Assembly: GCF_039536765.1 (NCBI RefSeq)
Contig: NZ_BAAAZF010000001.1
Coordinates: forward strand, 1,116,001 to 1,180,000
Direction: 5' to 3'
Source: Parerythrobacter jejuensis
GTDB lineage: Bacteria; Pseudomonadota; Alphaproteobacteria; Sphingomonadales; Sphingomonadaceae
DNA: 64,000 bases
Below, piece after piece: positions 8,561 to 18,700 of this stretch. Both the position numbers and the translations under genes were made by a program. The notes below the pieces were generated by a model. That model searched no databases. It saw only the letters and a program-made list of their open reading frames with translations, and was not told where the DNA came from. Within the stretch, counting starts at the first letter, position 1. Each line of letters begins with the position of its first letter.

Positions 8561-9745
8561 ATGGCAGGCATGGCCAAGTTTACCTGGGACGATCCGTTCC
8601 GGCTCGAAGACCAACTCACCGAAGAAGAACGCATGATCCGCGACGCGGCGCATGGTTTCGCGCAAAGCGAGCTGCAGCCGCGCGTTACCGATGCCTATCG
8701 CGAAGAAACATCGGCGCCCGAACTGTTCCCGCTGATGGGCCAGGCCGGGATGCTGGGGGCCACGGTGCCCGAAGAATATGGCGGCGCAGGCGCAAGCTAT
8801 GTCGCCTATGGCCTGATCGCGCGCGAGATTGAGCGGGTCGACAGTGGCTATCGCTCCATGGCCTCTGTCCAGTCCAGCCTCGTGATGTACCCGATCCATG
8901 CCTATGGTTCGGAAGAACAGCGTCGGAAATACCTGCCCGGCCTCGCCAGTGGTGAGCTGATCGGCTGTTTCGGGCTGACCGAGCCGGATGCGGGTTCTGA
9001 TCCCGGCGGCATGCGCACATACGCCAAGAAAGACGGCAGCGATTACGTCATTTCGGGCGCGAAGACGTGGATCTCCAACTCTCCTTTCGCCGACGTTTTT
9101 GTCGTCTGGGCGAAGAGTGAAGAACACGGCGACGGCATTCGCGGTTTCATCCTCGAAAAAGGGATGGAGGGCCTTTCCGCGCCCAAGATCGAAGGCAAAC
9201 TGAGCCTGCGGGCCAGCACCACCGGCATGATCATGATGGACGAAGTGCGCGTGCCCGAGGACGCCCTGTTGCCCAATGTGCAAGGGCTAAAAGGGCCATT
9301 CGGCTGCCTCAACCGCGCACGCTATGGCATTAGCTGGGGCAGTATGGGCTCGGCCGAATTCTGTTTCCACGCAGCGCGCCAATATGGCCTCGACCGGCAC
9401 CAGTTCGGGGTACCGCTTGCCTCCAAGCAGATTTACCAGCTCAAGCTCGCCAACATGATCACCGATATCGGCATGGGCCTGCAGGCGTCCTTGCGCGTTG
9501 GCCGCCTGATGGATGAGGGCGAGTTTGCGCCGGAGATGATCAGCATCGTCAAGCGCAACAATGTCGGCAAGGCGCTGGAAATCGCCCGCCACGCGCGCGA
9601 CATGCATGGCGGCAACGGCATCAGCGAGGAGTACCAGGTGATCCGTCACATGGTGAACCTGGAAACGGTCAATACCTATGAAGGCACGCATGATGTCCAC
9701 GCACTGATCCTGGGCCGGGCGATTACCGGACTGGCGGCGTTCTGA
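8561..9745 (+). CDS. gcdH: Glutaryl-CoA dehydrogenase
   Basis: The enzyme is a 394-residue FAD-dependent acyl-CoA dehydrogenase that oxidises and decarboxylates glutaryl-CoA to crotonyl-CoA in lysine, tryptophan and aromatic degradation. The diagnostic C terminus [20 protein letters not shown] contains the catalytic glutamate (about residue 374), as in human and bacterial [19 protein letters not shown] and the flavin-binding [16 protein letters not shown] region are present. An AAGGAG ribosome site precedes the ATG. The gene stands alone, with about 170 bases before maiA. Confidence 0.93.
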   Translation: MAGMAKFTWDDPFRLEDQLTEEERMIRDAAHGFAQSELQPRVTDAYREETSAPELFPLMGQAGMLGATVPEEYGGAGASYVAYGLIAREIERVDSGYRSMASVQSSLVMYPIHAYGSEEQRRKYLPGLASGELIGCFGLTEPDAGSDPGGMRTYAKKDGSDYVISGAKTWISNSPFADVFVVWAKSEEHGDGIRGFILEKGMEGLSAPKIEGKLSLRASTTGMIMMDEVRVPEDALLPNVQGLKGPFGCLNRARYGISWGSMGSAEFCFHAARQYGLDRHQFGVPLASKQIYQLKLANMITDIGMGLQASLRVGRLMDEGEFAPEMISIVKRNNVGKALEIARHARDMHGGNGISEEYQVIRHMVNLETVNTYEGTHDVHALILGRAITGLAAF

Positions 9746-9914
9746 GCGTGCCCGCGACGCGGCAGCTATCCTACTTTGCCAAGGATAGGTATGAAGGGCT
9801 GATGACCACGCGACCCCCCTCCCCTACTCCGCATATTGCAATGCGGTCCGGGGAAGGGATTTTGTTTCCCAGGACTGTGTTCCAAGTGTTCCATCGCGTA
9901 GGATTTGCACCGGT
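9746..9914. other. Intergenic region with two hairpins
   Basis: The 169 bases between gcdH and maiA hold two inverted repeats. One is TATCCT/AGGATA at 9767-9772 and 9782-9787. The other is CCGCAT/ATGCGG at 9829-9834 and 9841-9846, flanked by CCCC and GGGG that could extend the stem. Neither is followed by a clear T tract, so termination of gcdH is only possible. A promoter for the maiA group should lie here. Confidence 0.35.
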
Positions 9915-10571
9915 ATGAAGCTCTATGGCTACTTCCGCAGCTCGACCAGCTATCGCCTCCGCTGCGCGCTGGAGCTGAAGGGGCTCGCGTACGAAAACGT
10001 GCCGGTGAACCTGCTGAAGGCGGAGCAAAAGGGCGAGGCTTTCACAGCCCGCAATGCTTTTGGCAGCGTTCCGATGCTGGAAACCGAAACCGGCGACAAG
10101 GCGCAATCGATGGCCATTTTGGAATGGCTGGATGAAGCCTATCCCGACCAGCCGTTGCTGCCTGCTGATCCGGAGCAACGTTACGTCGCACGCGAGCTTG
10201 CCTACGCCATCGCGACCGAGCTGCACGCGCCACTCAATCTGCCCGTGCTCAAGTGGCTGAAAGAGGAATACGGCAAGTCGCAAGAGGAAGTGGACAGGTG
10301 GTATCGCCATTGGCTTGCCCGGACGCTGGAACCGCTCGAGCAACGGCTTGGACAGCTCGGCGCCGGAGACTTCCTGTTCGATCGCCCGGGCTTCTTTGAA
10401 GCAGTGCTGATGCCGCAAATGTATAATGCCCGGCGGTTCGCTTTCGACTTTGCCGACAAACCGCATATGACCCGGATCGAGGCGGCCTGCCTCGCCGAGC
10501 CCGCCTTCCAGCGCGCCCATCCCGATGCCCAAAGCGACAACCCAGACAACCCGGAAAACAAGGATAGCTGA
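9915..10571 (+). CDS. maiA: Maleylacetoacetate isomerase (zeta-class GST)
   Basis: MaiA isomerises 4-maleylacetoacetate to 4-fumarylacetoacetate using glutathione, the second-last step of homogentisate (tyrosine/phenylalanine) breakdown. The N-terminal YGYFRSSTSYRLRCALELKG contains the zeta-class SSxxxxR motif, and the GSVPMLE segment contains the cis-proline. The length of 218 residues is typical. It is 1 base from the fumarylacetoacetate hydrolase gene, which catalyses the next step. Homogentisate dioxygenase is not inside the window. Confidence 0.93.
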   Translation: MKLYGYFRSSTSYRLRCALELKGLAYENVPVNLLKAEQKGEAFTARNAFGSVPMLETETGDKAQSMAILEWLDEAYPDQPLLPADPEQRYVARELAYAIATELHAPLNLPVLKWLKEEYGKSQEEVDRWYRHWLARTLEPLEQRLGQLGAGDFLFDRPGFFEAVLMPQMYNARRFAFDFADKPHMTRIEAACLAEPAFQRAHPDAQSDNPDNPENKDS

Positions 10572-10572
10572 C

Positions 10573-11583
10573 ATGAAGCTCGCCACCCTCAACGACGGAA
10601 CTCGCGACGGCAAACTGGTCGTCGTATCGAAGGACATCACCCGCTATTGCGCCGCCGACAATATCGCGCCGACACTGCAGGCCGCGCTCGACAATTGGGA
10701 CCAGGTGGCGCCCAAGCTGGAAGCGCTTTACCGCGATGTCGAGCACCAGACAGTGCCGTGCGAACGTTTCCACGAGCGCGAGGCGCATTCGCCGTTGCCG
10801 CGCGCCTATCAATGGGCCGATGGCAGCGCCTATATCAACCACGTCGAGCTGGTGCGCAAAGCGCGCGGAGCCGAAGTGCCCGAAAGCTTCTATCACGATC
10901 CGCTGATGTATCAGGGCGGCTCGGACGATTTCCTGCCGCCACGCGCCGACATCCCGTTGGGTGACACAGCTTGGGGCTGCGATATGGAGGGCGAAGTCGC
11001 CGTCATCACCGATGACGTGCCGATGGGCGTGAGCGCGCAGGATGCCGCCGGTCACATCAAGCTGGTGATGCTGGTCAACGACGTATCGCTGCGCGGCCTG
11101 ATCCCGGGTGAGCTGGCCAAGGGCTTCGGCTTCTTCCAGTCCAAGCCGGCCAGCGCCTTTTCGCCCGTGGCCGTAACCCCGGACGAGCTCGGCGATGCGT
11201 GGCAGGACAGCGTGATCAAGCTACCGCTCAATGTCGATTACAACGGGGCGCCGTTCGGCCGTGCCAATGCCGGCGTCGATGCCACTTTCAACCTCGCGCA
11301 GCTGGTCGCCCATGCGGCCAAAACCCGCAATCTGGGAGCCGGTGCAATCATCGGTTCGGGTACGGTGTCCAACCAGGATGCCGACGGCGGGCCGGGCAAG
11401 CCTGTTTCGGAAGGGGGCCTTGGCTATAGCTGCATCGCGGAAATTCGCATGATCGAAACCATTGCCGATGGTGAGGCCAAGACCCGCTTCATGGCACCGG
11501 GTGACAGTGTGAAAGTGTGGATGGACGACAGCGAGGGCCACTCGATCTTCGGCGCAATCGAACAGAATGTGGTGCAGGCCTGA
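10573..11583 (+). CDS. fahA: Fumarylacetoacetate hydrolase family protein
   Basis: The protein has 336 residues and most likely hydrolyses fumarylacetoacetate to fumarate and acetoacetate. The FAH fold is seen in CDMEGEVAVITDDVPMG (metal-binding acidic residues), VMLVNDVSLRGLIPGELAKG and GAIIGSGTVSNQ. The start follows the maiA stop by one base; the in-frame codon upstream lies inside maiA. Coupling to maiA supports this role over a general acylpyruvase. The stop overlaps the next start by one base (TGATG). Confidence 0.9.
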   Translation: MKLATLNDGTRDGKLVVVSKDITRYCAADNIAPTLQAALDNWDQVAPKLEALYRDVEHQTVPCERFHEREAHSPLPRAYQWADGSAYINHVELVRKARGAEVPESFYHDPLMYQGGSDDFLPPRADIPLGDTAWGCDMEGEVAVITDDVPMGVSAQDAAGHIKLVMLVNDVSLRGLIPGELAKGFGFFQSKPASAFSPVAVTPDELGDAWQDSVIKLPLNVDYNGAPFGRANAGVDATFNLAQLVAHAAKTRNLGAGAIIGSGTVSNQDADGGPGKPVSEGGLGYSCIAEIRMIETIADGEAKTRFMAPGDSVKVWMDDSEGHSIFGAIEQNVVQA

Positions 11584-12101
11584 TGTTCGTCGACGCGACC
11601 TGGCCTGACGCGCTGCTGCGAGGATTTCTTCTCTCGGGAATCGGTTTGTCCTATGTGGTCTTCCTGGTCCGCGTTCTCGGGCTGCGATCTTTTTCGAAGA
11701 TGACCAATTTCGATTTCGTCATGACGGTCGCGAGTGGCTCGCTATTGGCTGGCGCCGCACAAGCAACCGACTGGACCGGGTTCGTGCAGCCGATGGTGGC
11801 CATGACAGGACTCTTTACGGCCCAATGGACCCTGGCTCGCTGGCGCAAGAATTCCGACAGCTTCGAACAGGCCATGCAGAACAACGCTGTGCTGTTGATG
11901 CGCGACGGCGAGTTCTGCGAGAAAGCAATGGACGAAGAACGGGTCAGCAGGTCCGATGTGGTAGCCAAATTGCGCGAGGCCAACGTCCTCGAATTGTCGA
12001 AGGTGCGCGCCGTGGTGCTCGAAACAACCGGCGATGTCTCGGTCATGCACGGTGACGTGCTCGAAGATCGGATCATCGAGAATGTGCGTTCGGTAGACTG
12101 A
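11583..12101 (+). CDS. DUF421 membrane protein (YetF-like)
   Basis: This 172-residue protein has three hydrophobic N-terminal segments (LLRGFLLSGIGLSYVVFLVRVLG and two more to about residue 85) followed by a soluble DUF421/YetF domain (NAVLLMRDGEFCEKAMDEERVSRSDVVAKLR...). The family occurs across bacteria with no settled biochemical role; YetF homologues are linked to spore or stress phenotypes. The ATG overlaps the fahA stop by one base, so they are co-translated, although no metabolic link is evident. Confidence 0.85.
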   Translation: MFVDATWPDALLRGFLLSGIGLSYVVFLVRVLGLRSFSKMTNFDFVMTVASGSLLAGAAQATDWTGFVQPMVAMTGLFTAQWTLARWRKNSDSFEQAMQNNAVLLMRDGEFCEKAMDEERVSRSDVVAKLREANVLELSKVRAVVLETTGDVSVMHGDVLEDRIIENVRSVD

Positions 12102-12152
12102 TGGTCCTAAAGCTCCCTTTCGCTGGATTGCCAGCGTGCTATCGGCATCCCG

Positions 12153-12677
12153 GTGACCGATAATCATCACTCTCTTCCTGCCCGGACCTATCACGAGGGT
12201 GACGATACGCGCGCCCTGCGCGATGCCTTTGGCTGTTTCGCGACCGGAGTGACGATTGTCACGACCGCAGCGCCCGATGGCTCACCGGTCGGCCTGACTG
12301 TCAGCAGCTTCGCCTCGGTCAGTCTTGATCCGCCGTTGCTGCTGGTCTGTCCGGCCCGCAACGCCGGCAGCGCAAACCTGCTCGAAACCGCTGAGAGTTT
12401 CGCGGTCAATGTCCTGGGCAGCGAGGACAAGGATCTCTCGACCCGCTTCGCCATGAAGGGGGCCGATCGCTTTGTCGAAGGGGATTGGGCGACAAGTGAG
12501 CTGGGCAACCCGGTCTTGCAGCGGGCGCTGGCGACATTCGAGTGCCGCCGCCACGCAATCCATGACGGCGGCGACCATCTCGTCCTGATCGGCCGGATCC
12601 TGCATGCCCGCTATCACAGCGAGGATGACCCGCTGCTCTATTACCGCAGCCAGTATCGCGGCATCCACATCGACTGA
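12153..12677 (+). CDS. Flavin reductase family protein
   Basis: The 174-residue single-domain protein contains FATGVTIVTTAAPDGSPVGLTVSSFASVSLDPPLLLVC, the flavin reductase-like FMN-binding fold (HpaC/RutF type). Family members use NAD(P)H to reduce free FMN or FAD for a partner monooxygenase. A GTG start is used and the ribosome site is weak. No flavin-dependent two-component monooxygenase is adjacent, so the partner is unknown. It is convergent with the giant autotransporter. Confidence 0.88.
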   Translation: MTDNHHSLPARTYHEGDDTRALRDAFGCFATGVTIVTTAAPDGSPVGLTVSSFASVSLDPPLLLVCPARNAGSANLLETAESFAVNVLGSEDKDLSTRFAMKGADRFVEGDWATSELGNPVLQRALATFECRRHAIHDGGDHLVLIGRILHARYHSEDDPLLYYRSQYRGIHID

Positions 12678-12681
12678 TACG

Positions 12682-12708
12682 AAAAAGGGCGGAGCCGAAG
12701 CCCCGCCC
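12682..12708 (-). terminator. Intrinsic terminator of the autotransporter gene
   Basis: An inverted repeat GGGCGGAGC (12687-12695) and GCCCCGCCC (12700-12708) has one mismatch and a 4-base loop. On the minus strand it is followed by TTTTT (complement of 12682-12686). It lies 20 bases beyond the autotransporter stop, so it terminates that transcript. Confidence 0.75.
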
Positions 12709-12728
12709 CAATTCCGGATTACGGCCTG

Positions 12729-15700
12729 CTAAAAGCCGATCTTGAGCCCGACCACAACTTGCTGGCGATCAACATCCTGACCGCCTTCCAGATCAGTCAG
12801 GATGCTGCCTTGCCCGAAGATCGTGAAGCGCCCGTCCCGCCAGCTATGGCTGAGGCCCAGACCGATCTCGCCAAGCCACTCGGCATCGGTTGTCACGAGG
12901 TCGAAATCGCTAACCGTCACTCGGTTCTCGGCATCGAAGACATAGTGCAGGTTGGCTATGCCGTAGGCCCGCAAGCTGCGGTTCCCGCCACTACCGCTCC
13001 CGGTTGTCCAATTGCCATCCAGCGTGAGGCCGGCGCGGCCCGCGAACTGATCGTCATTGGCAGTATCGCTTATCAGTTCGCCGATCGGGCCTGTAAACTG
13101 GTCGAACGATACTGTGGTCCAGATCGCCTGAATTTGCGGTGTGACCGAAAGCGAGCGGGTGAGCGAGATTTGTTGGCCGATCTCGAATGATGCACCACCC
13201 GAAAACGCGCCGTTTGCTACTGGAATCCGACCCTGCGTCGCGGTGGTAATGTCGGGATCGATCCATGTCGCCCGACCCTGCAGGTCGGCATAAAATCCGC
13301 TCGCCCCGAAATAAGCGATGGCTGCGCCGAAGCCCCAGCCATCAAGCTCGATCATGCCTTGTTCGCGCGGCGCTGACACTTCGCTCTCGACATTCACGTA
13401 GTGACCGGAGAGCGTTCCGAGGAAACCGCCCCCGAGATTGAAATCGCCACCGAATTCCCATTCGATCCGGTCATTCTCGTAACTGCCACCAGCGGTCGAG
13501 ATACCGGGCGTGACGCTTTCAGAATCCACCGTAACACGGGTCCAAAGGCCAGAGCCGACCTGGCCGCCGGAAGAACCGCCCAGTTCCATCACACCGTCTG
13601 TGCTCGGTGCGGTCAGGCGATGGCTGAGGCGCGCTTTGAGTGTGTCGAAGCGACTGATGACCTCCAACGCGCCTGGCAATGCCTGATAGACTGACGATTG
13701 CGCCGTGATCGTGCCGGCAAGCACGAGCGACTGCCCTTCCAGAGCCAGGCCATAGTCGAATGCCCCGACCGAGAAGCTACCGCCGATCAGTGCGAAATTG
13801 CTCCGGTCAATTGCGCCTGTCGCTGAGACAAGCTCGATCGATTGGACGCGCCCGACACCATTATCGATCCGGTTGAGATCGATCCATGTGCCACCGCTGA
13901 CATCGCCATTGATGGCCACGCTATCGGCCGTGCCGCCCGCAATATCGAGGTCGAGGAACAGCGTGCCTGCGCCACCGGCAAAATTGCCCCCGATGGAAAG
14001 CCGATCTCCCGTCGCGCCATCGGAAAGATCAATGTTTCCGATCGCTGTCACATTGCCGCTGATCGCACCGCCATCGCGGGCGAACAAGGAAGAGCCGGAG
14101 TCGATCGCCAGATTGCCATCAAGGGCAAAACCGGCGCTCGCCGCAAGGGTCGAATTGCCCAGCAGGAACAGCCCCGTATCGACATCGCTCCCGGTAACGA
14201 ATGATCCTGTCAGCGTGGCGTCGGAGCCTTCATCCAGCACGACAACTTCGAAATTGGTCAGCTTCGATCCATCGAGTGCGAAATCGAAATTGTTCAGGCC
14301 TAGCCTATCGACAAAGCCATCAGCGGAAGATGTATCATCTCCGCCGTCAATGGGTGCCGTGCCGTCATATGTCGACGCTGCATCGATGATCACCGTATCG
14401 CTGCCATCTCCGCCCGCAATCGATCCGAAGTTTCCGGAGTTGATGGCAAATCCGTCGTCTCCGCTGCCGCCCGAAACTGCGCCTGCAATCGTAGCTCCGT
14501 CGAGCACGAAGGTGTCATTGCCGCTGCCGCCAGCTAACGACCCCGCTGTTCTGGCCATGAGGCCGAAGGTGTCGTCGCCGTCACCTCCGCTTATCGCCCC
14601 GGAGACCGCACCCCCTGCGAGCATCACAAAATCATTGCCATCGCCCCCGGAAACGGCGCCTGCCGCGCCGGAATTGAGCGCGATTCTATCGGCGCCAGCA
14701 TCGCCGGAAATGGCACCGGAGACCGTCGCGCCATCCAGAACGATCATATCGGCATCAGCACCGCCAGAAACATTGGCAACCGAACCGCCATTCAGGCCGA
14801 TCACGTCTTCGCCAGCGCTGCCCAGAATGTCGCCTGCTACGTTCGCACCAGACAGGATCACTGTATCGGCTCCTGATCCGGCATCGACAGAAGCTGCGGA
14901 ACCACTGCTCAGCGAGATGCTGTCATTACCGTCGCCGCTGTCGATAGAGCCGGTCACAGCAGCACCGGCCAACACAATCATATCCTCGCCAACACCGCCT
15001 GATACCGAACCGGCCGTGCCGCTGTTCAATCCGATCGCGTCATTGCCGGATCCACCGGAGATCGCCCCGGCGACAGTGGCCCCATCGAGGACGATCATGT
15101 CGGCATCGTCACCGCCATCGACAGAGGCTGCCGATCCCGCGCCAAGGAGGATTTCGTCTGCGCCCGCTCCCCCAGCTACAACGCCCGATATGGTCGCACC
15201 TGCAACCGTGATCGAGTCTGCCCCTGCATCACCACCAATGCTCGCTGCTGTCCCGCTGGTGGCGGAGATCGTATCCGAGTCCGCACCGCCAGTGATGGCG
15301 CCTGAGATGGCCGCACCGGCCAGCATGATCGTGTCGCTGCCGGCATCCCCCGAGACGCTATCGGCAGTGCCGCCCGTCAGCAGGATCGTATCTGCACCGG
15401 CATCGCCGGTTACCGCACCACCGATGGCGGCCCCGGAAAGGCTGATCGCATCATCTGCGTCACCGCCACTGAGCGACATGGCCGAACCCGAGCTGGCCAT
15501 GATCATATCGGCATCGGCGCCACCTTCGATGGCACCAGCAATGATCGCGCCTTGAAGGCCGATAGCGTCTGCTCCACCATCTCCGCTGACCGAGGCCGCG
15601 TTTCCGGAATCAAGAGCAATCGTATCGCCATCAGCGCCGCCCGCAATCGCGCCCGTGACCGTTGCGCCGTCTATCGTGATGCTGTCAGCCCCCGCATTGC

Positions 15701-18700
15701 CGCTGGCAGATCCAAGCATGCCGCCAGTCAGCGACAGCGTATCTGCGCCTTCGCCCCCTGCCACGTCACCGCTGATCGCACCTCCGGTTACGGCAATCAT
15801 GTCGCCTTCCGAGCCGCCGTCGACCGAGGTTGCACTACCGCCCGATACCAAAATCGTATCGGCGCCGGCATCGCCGGTTATCGCGCCGCCAATCGTAGCT
15901 CCGGAGAGGCTGATCGTATCATCTGCGTCACCGCCACTGAGCGACATGGCCGAGCCCGAGCTGGCCATGATCACATCGGCATCGGCGCCACCTTCGACGG
16001 CACCGGCAATAGTCGCGCCTTGAAGACCGATCGTGTCTGCACCGCCATCGCCGGTGACAGAGTCCGCGCTTCCGGCATTGAGTGCAATCGTGTCGCCATC
16101 AGCGCCGCCCGCAATCGCGCCTGTGACCGTTGCGCTGTATAGCGTGATTCCGTCCGCGCCTGCGCCGCCCGCCACGGCAGCGGCGCTTCCCGCTGCCAGA
16201 ACGATTGTATCCGCGTCAGCGCCGCCGTCGATGAGACCGGTCACAACTGTCCCGTCGAGGGTGATTGTGTCCAGGCCAGCGTCCCCGCTGACAGATCCAA
16301 CTGTGCCACCAGTGAGCGACAAACTGTCTGCCCCAGCGCCGCCAGCCACGGTTCCGAGAACAGTTCCGCCAGCAACGGCAATCGTATCGGTGTCCGTACC
16401 GCCATCGATCGAACCTGCAATGCCAGCCGTGATGGCAAGAGTATCAGCGCCTGCATCGCCGGTTACTGCTCCGGAGATCGTCGCACCGGCGAGTGTGATC
16501 GAGTCTGCCCCGGCATCACCACTGATGCCCGCTGCCGTACCGTTGGTAGCAGAGATCGTATCAGCATCCGCACCGCCGGAAATTGCCCCTGCAACAGTGG
16601 CACCGGCCAGCATGATGGTATCGCTACCGGCGTCACCTGTGACTGTGCCAGACGAACCCGCTGTCAGCAGGAGTGTGTCATCCTCATCACCGCCTGCCAC
16701 AGCACCGGCAATTGTCGCGCCTTGAAGGCCGATAGTGTCTGCTCCACCATCTCCGCTGACCGAGGCCGCGTTTCCGGAATCAAGAGCAATCGTGTCGTCA
16801 TCAGCGCCGCCCCCAATCGCGCCCGTGACCGTTGCGCCGTCTAGCGTTATTCCGTCTGCGCCTGCGCCGCCGCTGGCAGAACCAAGAGTCCCGCCGGTCA
16901 GCGAAAGCGTATCTGCGCCGTCGCCGCCAGACACATCTCCGCTAATCGCCCCACCGGAGACAGCAATCATGTCGCCGTCCGTACCGCCGTCGACTGAGGT
17001 TGCGCTGCCGCCCGAGACCATGATCGTATCGGCACCGGCATCGCCGGTTATCGCGCCGCCAATCGTGGCTCCGGAGAGGCTGATCGTATCATCTGCGTCT
17101 CCGCCGCTGATCGACATGGCCAAGCCCGAGCTGGCCATGATCCTATCGGCATCGGCATTGCCGGAAATGGCACCCGCGACGGTCGCCCCGGCAAGGGTGA
17201 TCACATCGGCCCCGGCGTCGCCGGAAACCGAACCAGCACCGCCCGAACCAAGATTGATCGTATCCGCCCCGGAATCGCCACTTATTGCGCCGGCAATGGC
17301 CGCTCCGCCAAGCGCAATCGAGTCAGCATCGTCGCCGCCCGAGACCGATGCGGCGCTGCCACCAGCAAGAGCAATCGTGTCCCCGCCTGCATCACCGCTC
17401 ACGGCACCGGAAATCGTCGCACCGGCAAGCGAGATGATATCCGCTCCGGCATCGCCGGAGATCGATCCCGCATTGCCGCTGGTCGCAGCAATAATGTCGT
17501 CACCAGAATCACCCGAAATAGCGCCGCCAACGTCCGCACCCTGCAAGGTTATCCTGTCCGCGCCATCATCACCCGAGACCGATCCGGCCGTTCCGCTCGT
17601 CAGGGTGATGGTATCCGCATCAGCGTCGCCTGAAATTGCACCCATTATGGTCGCGCCATTGAGGACGATGTTGTCTGCGCCGGTTCCGCCCGAAACGGAA
17701 CCTGCACTACCGCTCTTGAGATTGATCGAGTCGCTTTCGCCGTCACCCGCGATCGGGCCGGACACAGTGGCACCGTTCAGTGTGATGCTGTCCATGCCAG
17801 CGCCGCCGGAGACAGACCCTGCCGATCCGGATGCCAATACAATGCTGTCTGCACCGCCATCGCCCGTAATCGCACCGGCAATCGCGCTTCCATCGAGAAT
17901 GATCGTATCCGCGTCATCACCGCCGCTTACCGATGCAGCTCCGCCGCCCGACAAGGTGATCCTGTCCTCGCCCGATGCCCCTGATACAGCGCCGGTTACA
18001 GTCGCCCCGGACAGCACCAAGGTGTCATTGCCGGCATTGCCCGTCGCGCTGGCAACAGTGCCGTTGGCTAGCGTGATCGTGTCATCCCCCAGAACGCCAT
18101 CGACAATGCCGATGGTGCCGCTGGTGTCGATCAGGATGGTATCGCCTGTATCCTGCGCGGCAGAGCCATCTTGGCCGGCAAGTCCGCCATAGATCCCTTG
18201 CGAGACGGAAGCACTGCCGGTGACGCGGATCGTATCGGCACCACCTGCGCCTTCGATAATCCGGGCCGTGGCCGTATCGGCTAGGGCGAAGCTTTCATCC
18301 GCGAAACAGCCGAGGGCCGCATCGAATGTCTGCATGCCGCCCTCGACCCTGCTCGTTTGGCAGAAACCGACATCGTCACTCGCCAGAAGGTTGGCGAGGT
18401 ACCAGTCCCCACCGGTTGCACCGTAGAACAGATTGTAAAGCGCGCCATTGCTGACGAACTCGCCGCCAGCGAGCGCGAAGGCCCCGCTATTCGAATTGGC
18501 AGCATCCAGAACGTCGACCAGCAGGATGCCTTCGCCCTCGGTCCACATGCCGTCGCCATCAAGGTCGGTCCCCGCACCCGTACTCCCGGCACTGGCCGCG
18601 ATCGAAATCGTCGTTGCACCGCCCATGCCGAGAGTGGTGGTGTCGACCACCAGCATATCGGCCAGATCGCTCGAACCGTCATTGAGGAACACGTCGAGCA

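Noticed and set aside
14355-18041. CRISPR-like regular repeats
   Set aside because: The 117-bp periodicity is continuous, codon-phased and without spacers; it codes protein repeats, and no cas genes are near.
13798-18192. Long plus-strand open frames (485-585 codons) rich in Ala/Pro/Ser
   Set aside because: They are the antisense of the repeat-coding autotransporter; the compositional bias of the repeats removes stop codons there.
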